A stretch of DNA of 64,000 nucleotides from DCFW01 sp963790715 (lineage in GTDB: Bacteria; Bacteroidota; Bacteroidia; Bacteroidales; Bacteroidaceae). The notes beneath the pieces are model-generated. The model was given only the letters and a program-made list of their open reading frames with translations, made no database searches and was not told the DNA's origin. The stretch is taken from positions 682,001 through 746,000 of the forward strand of contig CAWBPN010000018.1 in assembly GCA_963790715.1 (NCBI GenBank), read 5' to 3'. Of the stretch, positions 25,060 to 35,018 are shown one piece after another (position 1 is the first letter of the stretch; each line of letters begins with the position of its first letter). The translations under genes were made by a program, and so were the position numbers.

Positions 25060-27885
25060 TTAAAATGTCATCTTTACTCCAAGATCATAATATCTTGTTT
25101 GTGGAGCACTCCCTACATTCATTTCTTGTATTTTACGTTCTTTTGATATAGTAAGCAAACTTGCCCCACTTATATATGCGGATAATTTATGAATAAAGCT
25201 TTTATGTAAAATTCTCTCAGGTAAATCATAAGTTATCTGTACTCTGTTCAAGGTAAAACGATCCGTACTGTATATCCAAAAATCAGAATTTTGGAAATCA
25301 TTAGGATTGTTTCCCGTGGTTAATATAGGATAAGTGGCTGTCTTTGCTGTGGCAGCAGTCCAACGACCACGTACGACATCCGAATACTTTCCATCTCCAT
25401 ATACCCAATAATAAGAACTATTTTTCATACCATGACCTCCATAATAACCACTACCTAATATAAAAAGTGTAAAGTCCTTCCATTTTGTTGTAAGATTAAT
25501 GCCTATATTGAACGGAGAATCATAACGACCTAAAAACACTTGATCATTAGAATCGATCTTGCCATCGCCATTTTGATCAACATATTTAATATCTCCGGGT
25601 TGTACAGTGCCAAAAGAAGAAGTTGGAGAATTTTTTATATCATTTTGGTCTTGATATAAACCTTTACTTCTTAATCCCCAAATACCATCTATTTGTTTGC
25701 CTTTATTATATTGATATGAATTTGCATAAATTTCATTTACCTTAGTCCACTTAGTAGTGTAATACATACCACATAATCCTAATGTAAAATCAACATCTTC
25801 AATACTTTTATTGAAATTAACATTAAAATCAATACCAGTACGTCTATCACCATTATAATTTATATACGGAATAAATGAAGAAGAAGGATAATATGTAGAG
25901 AAATAGTTAGGGTAAGTGCTTGAAGGTGACACCGGTAATCCACTTCTATTATTTACGAAGAAAGAAGCATCGGCTGTCAACAGTTTTTTCCATAAAGACG
26001 TCCTTACATTAACACTAAACTCCTTAATTTTTACAAAAGTCAATTCGTCATTTTCTCCACGCCGGGAATCTGTTGATTTGGTTGAATTTCCGTCATTCCA
26101 TCCCCAGTATGTACCATTTGACTGTGTATAATAGCCTTGATACATATAGTAATCGGAAAAATCCAAATCACTATGTAAAATACTGGCTGAAGCACTAAGC
26201 ATCAAATCATCAACGACAGGAGAATCTTTAAAAAAATCATTACTTAACCTCCATCCCAAAGTTAAGGAGGGAGAAAATGCATTACGCTTACCAGGTGCCA
26301 TTTTAGCAGAATGTATCGCAGCACTAGCAAAATTTACATAATACTTTTCAAGATAATTATAATCAACCTGTAAACCTAAATTTGCATTACTTACTCTATG
26401 ATAAACCCCACTTTTAGTTTGCTGATAACCTGTTGCTAACAATATTGCCGAAAGATTATGCACATGATTGAAAGTCCTATTATAATTAAACTGCCCGGAA
26501 AAAGATAGCGTTTGATTGTCTTTAGCGTTAGATACATTATCAACTCCTGATTTTGAATCCTTACCATACTGCGTGAAACTTGATATCATATCTTTACCGG
26601 AATAAGCATTCCATGTAGGATAAAAACTTGCATAAGTATTTGTATATGAATTTGAATATGAAGTGGCGTAATCTATACTGAACATGGTCCTGAAAGAGAG
26701 TCCCTTTAATAAACTATTCAAATCCATGTTAACTCCCATTTCTGACTGGAATTGACGACTGGTCCATGTATTATAGCCTGATGCATACATATCGGCTATA
26801 GGATTTGTTGGGTCCAATTGGGTACCTCCCAAAAGATATTTACCATCAATTATATGATCACTATTTGCGACCAACGATAAATCAGTAGCATCATTACCAT
26901 CAATATCGCTAATCGGAATCAATGGTGATACTCTGTTGGGACGAAATTTAGCCGCGTCACTCCAAAAATTACCATTTGCTGAGCGATTATCATAAAAAGT
27001 AGCATTTGCATCCACCCATGCAGAAATCCAATCACTAATAGTTATATCTATATTACCTCTAACATTGAAACGTGTAGTATGATTATTCCGGGCTTCACCT
27101 ATTTTATATTGCGTTGACGTATTTTGCAACCCAATATTTGTATAATAACGTGCACGCCTGTTTCCACCTGATATTTCTGCTGTAGCATCCGAATAATTAT
27201 AAAGTTTCTTCAAATACTCAGATGAATACATATTTACATTTGGATAACGATATATATCTTTACCAGAAGCATAATTATAAATATCATCAGCACTATACAA
27301 AGGAGTTAAACCATCATTTGTACGAGCCTCATTATAAAGAGACATATATTCTGCCGAACCTAAATATTTAGGATAACACTTTGGTACATAAAACCCAGTA
27401 TTGGCTCTAACATTTATATATTGTTTCCCTATTTCACCTCTTTTAGTGGTAATATATATTACTCCTTTTGCGGCATTGCTTCCATAAAGGACTACAGCTT
27501 GAGCACCCTTCAAGAAGGTAATTTTATCTATTTCTGAGGGCAATACATTATTGGCATCACGAGGAACACCGTCAACAAGAACCAGATAACTATCTCTCCC
27601 CCACATATTGCCGTTAAAACCTCCAACATAATCATCCATATTATCCAAACTATATGTTGTATAGTTCTTATCCAACATTCCGGCAACATTCACTTCCGTA
27701 ACTCCTCCCAACAAATCTTTTTTGTTCACCTTGTGAAAAATTAGTTGGACTATGTCCTTTTTCACAGCAACTGTATCATTATTTAAAAGAAAGTCGTTAT
27801 CAGGAACATCATTTTGTGCAAAAGAATAAATCGGTCCTCCTACCAACAATGCACATATAATAATTTTTATTTTTATATATTTCAT
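25060..27885 (-). CDS. xusC: SusC-like TonB-dependent transporter lacking the N-terminal carboxypeptidase-like domain (XusC-like)
   Basis: This 941-residue outer-membrane transporter imports oligosaccharides with its SusD lid. A signal peptide (MKYIKIKIIICALLVGGPIY) leads directly into a short linker and the plug domain (about residues 50-150: VTEVNVAGMLDKNYTTYSLD, YLVLVDGVPRD, VVLYGSNAAKGVIYITTKRG). The carboxypeptidase-regulatory-like domain of the upstream SusC is absent. Because the signal peptide is intact, this is a natural short form and not a truncation. The barrel ends with RYYDLGVKMTF, an aromatic terminus. It forms the second transporter pair of the locus. Confidence 0.92.
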   Translation of the reverse strand: MKYIKIKIIICALLVGGPIYSFAQNDVPDNDFLLNNDTVAVKKDIVQLIFHKVNKKDLLGGVTEVNVAGMLDKNYTTYSLDNMDDYVGGFNGNMWGRDSYLVLVDGVPRDANNVLPSEIDKITFLKGAQAVVLYGSNAAKGVIYITTKRGEIGKQYINVRANTGFYVPKCYPKYLGSAEYMSLYNEARTNDGLTPLYSADDIYNYASGKDIYRYPNVNMYSSEYLKKLYNYSDATAEISGGNRRARYYTNIGLQNTSTQYKIGEARNNHTTRFNVRGNIDITISDWISAWVDANATFYDNRSANGNFWSDAAKFRPNRVSPLIPISDIDGNDATDLSLVANSDHIIDGKYLLGGTQLDPTNPIADMYASGYNTWTSRQFQSEMGVNMDLNSLLKGLSFRTMFSIDYATSYSNSYTNTYASFYPTWNAYSGKDMISSFTQYGKDSKSGVDNVSNAKDNQTLSFSGQFNYNRTFNHVHNLSAILLATGYQQTKSGVYHRVSNANLGLQVDYNYLEKYYVNFASAAIHSAKMAPGKRNAFSPSLTLGWRLSNDFFKDSPVVDDLMLSASASILHSDLDFSDYYMYQGYYTQSNGTYWGWNDGNSTKSTDSRRGENDELTFVKIKEFSVNVRTSLWKKLLTADASFFVNNRSGLPVSPSSTYPNYFSTYYPSSSFIPYINYNGDRRTGIDFNVNFNKSIEDVDFTLGLCGMYYTTKWTKVNEIYANSYQYNKGKQIDGIWGLRSKGLYQDQNDIKNSPTSSFGTVQPGDIKYVDQNGDGKIDSNDQVFLGRYDSPFNIGINLTTKWKDFTLFILGSGYYGGHGMKNSSYYWVYGDGKYSDVVRGRWTAATAKTATYPILTTGNNPNDFQNSDFWIYSTDRFTLNRVQITYDLPERILHKSFIHKLSAYISGASLLTISKERKIQEMNVGSAPQTRYYDLGVKMTF

Positions 27886-27926
27886 AACTTAACTATCTTA
27901 AATTATTTACTTATTATATACTACGA

Positions 27927-29819
27927 TTACCAACCCGGGTTTTGATCAAAGCCCTTGTACAAGTTGACGTCCTTTACTTTTAATGGTAACCAATAATACT
28001 TGTTATTACCTGCAAAAGGACGTGTTAATATTACTTCTTGCCTAAAATTACTTACAGTATTATCTTGAGGATCAGTAGTGCTGAAATTTCCTGAACGTAT
28101 AAATTCCTGAGAAGTCTTAATTATATAAGGATACTCAGTTAACAGTAACCAACGGCGCAAATCATTAAACCTATGGCCTTCATAAGCCAACTCCACTGCA
28201 CGTTCTCTCCTCAGTTCACTCATGAACCCATCCAAAGAGCTTAAAAACTCATTTGCGACATGTCCAACTCCTGCTCTATCTCGAATAACATTAACAGCAT
28301 CAACAGCTGTTTTTGAAAAGCCGGCATCTTTACCTGTAACAGAGCCGTATCCTTCTGCCGCAGCTTCAGCATACATCAAATAAATATCACTCAAGCGCAT
28401 CCAAGGAAGATGTATTGTAAAAGAACATCCATATCCCCATCCTTGATCATACTTATTTGCAGTATTAGGTATAAATTTTTGTAATATATAACCTGTTCGG
28501 CTACCGCTTGCAGGATCTCTATAGCTACCACCACTATATAAATTTGCATACCTGTCATTCGGATTAGCATCTGATGTCATTGCCCCTTGCACAAACTTTT
28601 CTCCATCATACACTATATCATTATAAAAACGCGGATCACGTCCCTTCCAAGGATGAGTCGGGTCAAAACCGGAATTAGGATCATCCAAAGGTAAGCCGTT
28701 TGCCATACCGTAATAATTTACATAATTTGCCGTTGGACTTACTCCCATGCTTGATTCTCCAACAATCTGAGGTGTATATTGCTTCGATAGCCCCCAATTC
28801 GTACCATTGGGATCATATACCGGGCCTCGGAAAATAGCCTCCGTTGAACCGGGTAATTGCCATCCTTTTTGATATGAATAAAAGTTAGACGAATAGCTCG
28901 AAAATGGAACTAAAGCATATTGGGTCTGACCACTTTCTACCAAATTTAATAATTGTCCGAAAGCAGCTGCTGCTTTTTTACAATCATCTGTGTTATAGCA
29001 TCTGTATGTATTATCATAATTATGTGTAGCCCAATTCATTAAAGGGCTTCCTGCCCAAAGTAAATCTTTCCCCAAATACCCCAATGCCATAATCTTGTTT
29101 ATACGAAGTTGGTTGTTTCCCAAAGTATTTTTACCTGCTGTAGTATTATCCCAATCAATAGGTAACAAAGCTACAGCTTTTGTAAAATCGTATGCTGCAC
29201 TATCTGCCGTTTGTTGATATGTTAAACGCGGTAATGTTATCGGTTTATCGTTTGGCAATGGAGAAGTTATATAAGGTAATCCACCAAAATATTGCATCAA
29301 TTGGAAATAGAACCATCCTCTAAAGAAATATAGCTGACCTGCGATTAAATTCTTTTCTTCAACAGTAGCATCAGTCATTTTATCCAAATTAGCAAGACCT
29401 ACATTTACTTCACTTATTCCCCACCATGCAAGCGGATATAAAGATTTATGCATACGATCATTATCAGTGGCTGTTGAATTATTTCTATCCATCCATCCAC
29501 TTTGCCAACCATCATGATTGGTTTGCCATCCCCAAAAATCTCCTATATCAATTTTATATCCGTAATGATAGGTTACACCGCTTGACATGATTTCATCCTC
29601 TCCCCAGTTGAAAGAATTACTCCAATATGCATTTCCAAAATCAGGAATACAATTATAAAGGGTTTCAACAAATCCTTGAAAATTTGTAAAATTTTTAAAA
29701 GCAGCCTTGCCTGAAACGGTAGAATCAGGGGTTTTATCCAACCAATCGGAACAAGATACTAAACTTATAGCTACTATGAATACAGCACCCCATACAAGGT
29801 TTTTTATAAAGTTTTTCAT
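27927..29819 (-). CDS. xusB: SusD-like outer-membrane lipoprotein (first pair, XusB-like)
   Basis: This 630-residue SusD/RagB lipoprotein (Cys about 23 in SLVSCSDWLDK, with acids at +2 and +5) partners the upstream SusC. Typical features are FFRGWFYFQLMQYFGGLPYI, the linker with PLPNDKPITLPRLTYQQTAD, and the C-terminal INVIRDRAGVGH-like stretch followed by RRERAVELAYEGHRFNDLRR. It ends with LPLKVKDVNLYKGFDQNPGW. The N-terminal region is rich in Trp (for example DFWGWQTNHDGWQSGWMDR), which suggests aromatic glycan-binding platforms. It is 16 bp after the SusC stop. Confidence 0.93.
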   Translation of the reverse strand: MKNFIKNLVWGAVFIVAISLVSCSDWLDKTPDSTVSGKAAFKNFTNFQGFVETLYNCIPDFGNAYWSNSFNWGEDEIMSSGVTYHYGYKIDIGDFWGWQTNHDGWQSGWMDRNNSTATDNDRMHKSLYPLAWWGISEVNVGLANLDKMTDATVEEKNLIAGQLYFFRGWFYFQLMQYFGGLPYITSPLPNDKPITLPRLTYQQTADSAAYDFTKAVALLPIDWDNTTAGKNTLGNNQLRINKIMALGYLGKDLLWAGSPLMNWATHNYDNTYRCYNTDDCKKAAAAFGQLLNLVESGQTQYALVPFSSYSSNFYSYQKGWQLPGSTEAIFRGPVYDPNGTNWGLSKQYTPQIVGESSMGVSPTANYVNYYGMANGLPLDDPNSGFDPTHPWKGRDPRFYNDIVYDGEKFVQGAMTSDANPNDRYANLYSGGSYRDPASGSRTGYILQKFIPNTANKYDQGWGYGCSFTIHLPWMRLSDIYLMYAEAAAEGYGSVTGKDAGFSKTAVDAVNVIRDRAGVGHVANEFLSSLDGFMSELRRERAVELAYEGHRFNDLRRWLLLTEYPYIIKTSQEFIRSGNFSTTDPQDNTVSNFRQEVILTRPFAGNNKYYWLPLKVKDVNLYKGFDQNPGW

Positions 29820-29835
29820 TATTATACGATTTTAT

Positions 29836-32800
29836 TTATAATGAGAATTTGACACCCAAATTAAACCTTTTCACTGTTGGATACGCTCCTTGTGAAGCCC
29901 ATCCTGTCCCTGCAAAATTTGATTCACGGTCATCTGGCATTTTTGTCCATTCCCAAAGATTATCACCATTCAAATATATTTTCAGGTTTTTAAAGCCTAA
30001 TCTCCTTATCCATCCGCCGGTAAAAGTATAGGCTATCTCAGCGTTTTTAAGACGAATATAAGAACCGTCATAAAAATAACGTTTTCCACTGCTGTAATCA
30101 CTTAATGTGGTTATCCAACGCGGCAAAGGCACTTTTGCATTATTATTTGTTAAAGTCCAATACGAACCTTCATTATATACAACATCTTGTCTATTGGGGA
30201 AATCAGAAAATACTACTTGCCTTGTGACATCATCAACACCATAAAATTGAACAAATCCACTCCAACCTTTCCACTCGAAACCTATGGTGGCATTATATGT
30301 ATTCAATGGCGTTCCTGTATAGCCATATGGCACATTGTCATAAGAATCTACAACTCCGTCACCGTTATAATCTATTATATAATAATCACCTGGTAGCTTA
30401 CTTGCATCATTGCCACTCAAATTCGGACTGCCATAAACCTGATCCCAATTATTCATATACCCACTATTTATATATGAATAAGTTTGTCCTAATTGTTTAC
30501 CTGCGGTTTTCTCATAATCAGGATATAACTGTGGATCATCTTTTTGTAACACTTTATCTTTAGTATGAGTCATATTAAGATTAGCCCACAAATGAGCTTT
30601 ATCTATAGTTTTATTAAAACGTAACTCCAATTCATATCCTCTTGTTAACATCTTACCTAAATTAGCGGGAGGTGGTGTTTTTCCAAAATAAGAAGCAATC
30701 GCTCGAGACTTACCATCGATCAAAATTTGTGTACGTAAATTGCGGAAAAAATCTACACTACCGGCAAACATTCCACGCAAGAAAGAATAATCAGCACCTA
30801 TATTAGTTTTATATACTTTTTCCCAATGCGTATTAGTATTACCTAAATTAGTAATAGAATACCACCCATATGGACTACTCGCATTATTGAGTCCCATATT
30901 GGTGGAGCCACCATTAGTTGGGTCACCATACGCCCATTGATCCATATATAGCCATCTTTGGCCATTCGATATATTATCATCACCAACATCACCGACAGAA
31001 GCTCTTAATTTCAACATATCCAGAAAACTAAGCGATTTCATAAAATTCTCTTCACTTATCATCCATCCAATACTTCCTGAAGAAAAGAATCCCATGCGAT
31101 ATTTCTTTGCAAACTGTTCCGATCCATCATACGTACCGTTATATTCAACAAAGTATTTGTTGTCATAATTATATGTAGCACGAAATGCCTCATCCTGACG
31201 GCGATGTGAGACCTCACTACCGCTTGTAGTTTCTTGGCGGCTGAATAATCCCATACCGCTTACATTATGCTTCCCAAAAGAATTTGCATAATTTAATTGA
31301 CCTGAATAATATATATTACGTGCCACATAGCTTACATTACCTCCTGTAGTAGACCAGTTTAGAGGGTCTTGATAATCGAATTTATTATTAGCATCAAAGG
31401 GACTTCCTAACTGAATCAATCCTGTTGCTGGATCTATCCATTCTGATTGCGCGCCATTGTACAAATCGCTGATGCCTCTATTTGATTCTATAAAAGTATT
31501 ATCGTATGATAAAAGGGCTTGAACACTCAATCCTTTTAAAAACATATCCAAATTTTGATTTAATGTAAAATCAGTATTAATTTGAGTTGTAGTATTCTTC
31601 ATACTACCACTCAATGCCAAATCTTCAACAGAATTAGTTTCCCCCACAGCATCTTTAGGATAATACCCCCAATAACCTGTACTTGGATATCTTGGTAAAA
31701 AGACATCCGGGGCCATGCTATATGCCCCTTGCCAAACAGTATATTCATTTGTAAGCCCATTAGGCCTCTTTTCTACACCATAAGAACCAAATATATCAGC
31801 CTTAAATGAAGTGGTTTTCGTCAATTGAAAATCCAAATTACTACGACCATTTAAACGATTATAACCATATCCCGGCTTATATCCACGATTATTGCTATAT
31901 TTTTTCAGAAGATCTCCTTCATGATAAAAATCGACATTTGCAAAATATCTAACAAAGCGCGTACCGCCTGTTATACTAATATTGGGATTATATGACATCG
32001 CATTATTTTTAAACAATACATCATCCCAATTAACATTAGGATATCGCTCCATTTCTGCTTCATTGGCAGGATAACGGTATTTGTCAATTATTCCCTGCGG
32101 AGTCATAAAATTCCATGAAGTCGGGCTTAATCCCACCTCATGCTCAATTGCTTCATTTCGTATTTGCAAAGCAGTATACGCATCATATTTGTCAGGTAAC
32201 TTAGATGGCCGTGACATAGTTGCATTAAATCCTACATCAATTGAAGCCTTACCTTCTTCTCCACGCTTGGTTGTAATTAAAATAACGCCATCTGCACCTC
32301 TTACTCCATAAATAGATGTTGCTGATGCATCCTTCAAAACAGAAACCGTTGCCACTGAACTCATATCAACAGTGTTTATCGGACGCTCAATGCCATCAAC
32401 TAAAACCAACGGATTAGAGTTATTCCATGAATTTATACCACGAATAACTATCTGCGGGCTTTCTTCTCCAGGCATACCGGTACTTGCCATCGTTTCTACA
32501 CCCGGTAAATTACCTGTCAACGCGTCACCTACATCAGGGACTCCGGCTGAACGCTCCAAGACCGCACCAGTTGTTTGCGTAATAGAACCCAATACACTGG
32601 CTTTCTTTTGTTGACCATAACCAACGACGACGACATCATTCAAATGGATGTTATCATCTTGCATATGGACCTTTAAATAACTACTATGCCCAATAACTAC
32701 GTCAACAGGTAACATACCTACATAAGTAAATGTAAGAGTTTTACCTCTAACCGGAACCTTTAATGAAAACTTTCCATCCAAATCAGTCACTGTAACAATA

Positions 32801-32964
32801 GATGGGTTGCCTTTAAGCTTTACAGTAGCTCCTATGACTGGTTCATCTTTTTCGTCAAGGACCAATCCTGTAACTGTCTTAGCATTCTGTGCGGATATAG
32901 GTATACATATCAACAACAGAAGTAAACATAAACATGGAATTTTAGAATTGTGCTTTCTCTTCAT
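29836..32964 (-). CDS. xusA: SusC-like TonB-dependent transporter (first pair, XusA-like)
   Basis: This 1042-residue transporter heads the XUS operon. The signal peptide ends near ICIPISAQ. The carboxypeptidase-regulatory-like domain follows (about residues 30-105: VTGLVLDEKDEPVIGATVKL, LDGKFSLKVP), then the typical linker LNDVVVVGYGQQKKAS and the plug domain with IVIRGINSWNNSNPLVLVDG and ATSIYGVRGADGVILITTKR. The 22-strand barrel ends in RFNLGVKFSL. It should carry xylo-oligosaccharides into the periplasm using TonB energy. The upstream region holds a -7 box and the 19-bp element also found before the esterase operon. Confidence 0.95.
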   Translation of the reverse strand: MKRKHNSKIPCLCLLLLLICIPISAQNAKTVTGLVLDEKDEPVIGATVKLKGNPSIVTVTDLDGKFSLKVPVRGKTLTFTYVGMLPVDVVIGHSSYLKVHMQDDNIHLNDVVVVGYGQQKKASVLGSITQTTGAVLERSAGVPDVGDALTGNLPGVETMASTGMPGEESPQIVIRGINSWNNSNPLVLVDGIERPINTVDMSSVATVSVLKDASATSIYGVRGADGVILITTKRGEEGKASIDVGFNATMSRPSKLPDKYDAYTALQIRNEAIEHEVGLSPTSWNFMTPQGIIDKYRYPANEAEMERYPNVNWDDVLFKNNAMSYNPNISITGGTRFVRYFANVDFYHEGDLLKKYSNNRGYKPGYGYNRLNGRSNLDFQLTKTTSFKADIFGSYGVEKRPNGLTNEYTVWQGAYSMAPDVFLPRYPSTGYWGYYPKDAVGETNSVEDLALSGSMKNTTTQINTDFTLNQNLDMFLKGLSVQALLSYDNTFIESNRGISDLYNGAQSEWIDPATGLIQLGSPFDANNKFDYQDPLNWSTTGGNVSYVARNIYYSGQLNYANSFGKHNVSGMGLFSRQETTSGSEVSHRRQDEAFRATYNYDNKYFVEYNGTYDGSEQFAKKYRMGFFSSGSIGWMISEENFMKSLSFLDMLKLRASVGDVGDDNISNGQRWLYMDQWAYGDPTNGGSTNMGLNNASSPYGWYSITNLGNTNTHWEKVYKTNIGADYSFLRGMFAGSVDFFRNLRTQILIDGKSRAIASYFGKTPPPANLGKMLTRGYELELRFNKTIDKAHLWANLNMTHTKDKVLQKDDPQLYPDYEKTAGKQLGQTYSYINSGYMNNWDQVYGSPNLSGNDASKLPGDYYIIDYNGDGVVDSYDNVPYGYTGTPLNTYNATIGFEWKGWSGFVQFYGVDDVTRQVVFSDFPNRQDVVYNEGSYWTLTNNNAKVPLPRWITTLSDYSSGKRYFYDGSYIRLKNAEIAYTFTGGWIRRLGFKNLKIYLNGDNLWEWTKMPDDRESNFAGTGWASQGAYPTVKRFNLGVKFSL

Positions 32965-33032
32965 TCCTATTAGTTTTAAATGTTAATAAATAATCTTTCA
33001 CTTATTAGATTCATCATATTAAAATGAATTCA

Positions 33033-33103
33033 CAAATATATCTTCTATAATATTAATCACGTAAGATTTATGATACACGTTAGTTTCACCATATTACATA
33101 TTT
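33033..33103 (-). promoter_or_regulatory. promoter and operator of the XUS operon
   Basis: On the minus strand TATATTTG (33033-33040) is a perfect -7 match, 69 bp before the xusA ATG. The element TTCACCATATTACATATTT lies at 33085-33103 (plus-strand reading), exactly 44 bp upstream of the box, the same spacing as in the esterase promoter. No TTTG is present at -33. This combination points to an activator site at about -60 relative to the predicted start. Confidence 0.65.
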
Positions 33104-33513
33104 TTACAAATTTGTAACAAGATATTTTCATTAGCGTTCATTATAATTATGTAACTACCTCATAATAAAATAGTTTACACACATTTACTTTATTATGTAA
33201 CACCTAATTACAATCTTTTAATTATTACTTTTATGATAGTTCAAAAAACTGACATTTATCAAACTTATAGCTATAAATAAAGTAGCACGCAAACACATTA
33301 TTATCAAATATGGCGTTATATAATACATCACATAACTATTATATATTATGTGATAAAAATAAAAACAATTTTAATGGGGGTTATATAACCTCTACGAAAT
33401 TAAAATAAGTTTTTGACAGACAAAGATATATTGTCAGGCAGGCGACGTAAAAAATTAAGAAAGAAGAATATTTTAAATACTAAACGTTTTATAAGCAAAA
33501 GCAACATTATAAA
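33104..33513. other. A/T-rich intergenic stretch with palindromes and direct repeats
   Basis: No gene is seen here. It contains TTACAAATTTGTAA (a 14-bp palindrome ending at 33117), and ATTATGTAAC repeated directly at 33146-33155 and 33192-33201. It also contains an inverted repeat of ATCACATAA near 33330-33355 and the palindrome GGTTATATAACC near 33380, which is followed on the minus strand by an A/T-rich tail and may end the sigma factor transcript. An alternative promoter for xusA (TAAGTTTG at 33260-33267, TTTG 22 bp further upstream) is possible. Confidence 0.4.
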
Positions 33514-34041
33514 TTATACAGCTTCAGCACAAACTTTCATACTATTATTGCTGATTCCGCGCAATCTGAGCAAACTGCGATGCATAAGATTTCGGACAGA
33601 CTGATAGTTCATTCCCATTATTTCGCAAATCTCGATATATTTGCGCTCTTCAATGTAATACAAGTTCAAAGCTTTACGCTGACGGGGAGACAGTTGAGAA
33701 AAATAATGCTGAACCTTAAGCTCATTACTATGCTCGCTCTCATTGTTAAGGTATTTGTTTTCTACATCATAATAGATTGTATTATGATCCGCCGCTTCGT
33801 CAACATCGGTATCGGTAAAAAATGAATTATGACGAAATTCATCGTTCAGGCGGTTTTTTAAAGCAATAAAAAGATAAGACTTTATGTTCTCTACGCTGTC
33901 TAACTCTTCACGCTTCACATACAGTTTTACAAAGACATCTTGGATGCAATCTTTTATCATCTCGCGATCACTGGTGAACTTACAACCAAAGTTCAACAGA
34001 CTGTCAATATTAGCGGTATACAACTGTGAAAAATTAATCAT
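33514..34041 (-). CDS. orphan ECF-type RNA polymerase sigma factor
   Basis: This 175-residue protein has sigma region 2 (about residues 15-80: FTSDREMIKDCIQDVFVKLY, ENIKSYLFIALKNRLNDEF) and region 4 (about 110-165: QLSPRQRKALNLYYIEERKY, CEIMGMNYQSVRNLMHRSLL). It resembles the ECF factors that normally precede a FecR-type anti-sigma and a SusC. Here no FecR gene follows; the next gene on its strand is xusA, 549 bp away. A -7-like box (TACTTTTG on the minus strand, 34070-34077) precedes it. Its target is unknown. It may be a leftover of an older regulatory system or an extra input to the xylan locus. Confidence 0.88.
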   Translation of the reverse strand: MINFSQLYTANIDSLLNFGCKFTSDREMIKDCIQDVFVKLYVKREELDSVENIKSYLFIALKNRLNDEFRHNSFFTDTDVDEAADHNTIYYDVENKYLNNESEHSNELKVQHYFSQLSPRQRKALNLYYIEERKYIEICEIMGMNYQSVRNLMHRSLLRLRGISNNSMKVCAEAV

Positions 34042-34126
34042 AATGTATTATTTGTTTTTGGTGAACAAACAAAAGTATGATACCGCCAAGCGAAAGATAT
34101 GTAATAATTGATATATCAATATGAAA

Positions 34127-34160
34127 AACAGATATTATGTCGAAGAACATAATATCTGTT
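34127..34160 (-). terminator. terminator of the RG-II-type operon
   Basis: A perfect 14-bp stem (AACAGATATTATGT at 34127-34140 with its complement at 34147-34160) has a 6-nt loop. On the minus strand it is followed by TTTTCATATTG. It lies 39 bp after the stop of the last gene fragment of the operon. Confidence 0.75.
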
Positions 34161-34198
34161 TATTAATGGGAGAAACGGAATAATCCTGAATATCTCAA

Positions 34199-35005
34199 TT
34201 ACAGGCGATGAATCCAGTATACAGTCTCCTTTGAAGATGTCCGGAAATTATATTGTCCGTTTATTTTAATATTTTTTCCCGTTACACTCATTTTACCGGA
34301 TGAAGGTTGTATTTCACAGATTTCATACTTGCCTGCATTCAGTGCCACATTAATAGTTTGAGCTTCATGGGAATAAATGATACATCCTTTATCAGATTCC
34401 CCTATCTTTTGATAAGTAGTTGTACCTGTTTCTTCAACATTCATGCAAACAGCATCTTTAAGAAATTCGGTATCCGTTACCGGCAAATCAGGACATGAAC
34501 CGCCTGCCATGAAGATGCCCCACCCTAACTCAGGATAATTCTGTGCAAAGAACGAGACAGCTTTATCCGGGTACTTACTGCGATATTCGTTTACAGCTTT
34601 ATATGCTTCATAATATGTCGTCTTGCCTACTTTCATTTTGCGCATGAATTGCCGGGGAGCCATAGATGCGCCGCCCGGAGGAGCAAACGTGCCGTCAGTA
34701 TTATAATGCCAATAACGAATATCAATTATGTCAACAACCTTTGAACGTACAGGGTCGACTAAAATGGAATCTTGCACATCTTTAGTAGTACTTAATGCTA
34801 TCAACGGATGCTTGCCGGTTTCTTTTTCCCAGTCGGCAATGACGTCAATCCAAAACTGTGTAAAATGTAATGGTCCTGTGTATTCTGCACTTATTAGTTG
34901 GATTACATTCTGATTGTCGGCAAAATTGTTAAGGCATTGGCGGATATAATTAATATGAAACTTACGTAAAGTAGAATCTTTCTCATTATAAAAGAAAATG
35001 CCCAT
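34199..35005 (-). pseudogene. C-terminal part of a frameshifted beta-helix/DUF6298 protein
   Basis: This frame holds the C-terminal third of the protein whose front part is at 35019-37238. The open frame reaches back beyond the ATG at 35005 and encodes PEPVPFIGDKRQFMGIFFYN, which continues the sequence broken off at NNINNTEF in the front part. It ends with a domain containing RQCLNNFADNQNVIQLISAE and LGWGIFMAGGSCPD, which I recognise as DUF6298-like. The ATG at 35005 has no signal peptide and is unlikely to be a true start. The function of the intact family is not established; members lie in rhamnogalacturonan loci. Confidence 0.7.
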
Positions 35006-35018
35006 GAATTGTCGCTTA

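Noticed and set aside
25060..27885. Second SusC as a truncated gene
   Set aside because: The signal peptide, plug and aromatic C-terminus are all present; only one optional N-terminal domain is absent.
33413..33604. Plus-strand frame before and over the orphan sigma gene
   Set aside because: Half of it is antisense to the sigma factor and the rest is A/T-rich non-coding DNA.
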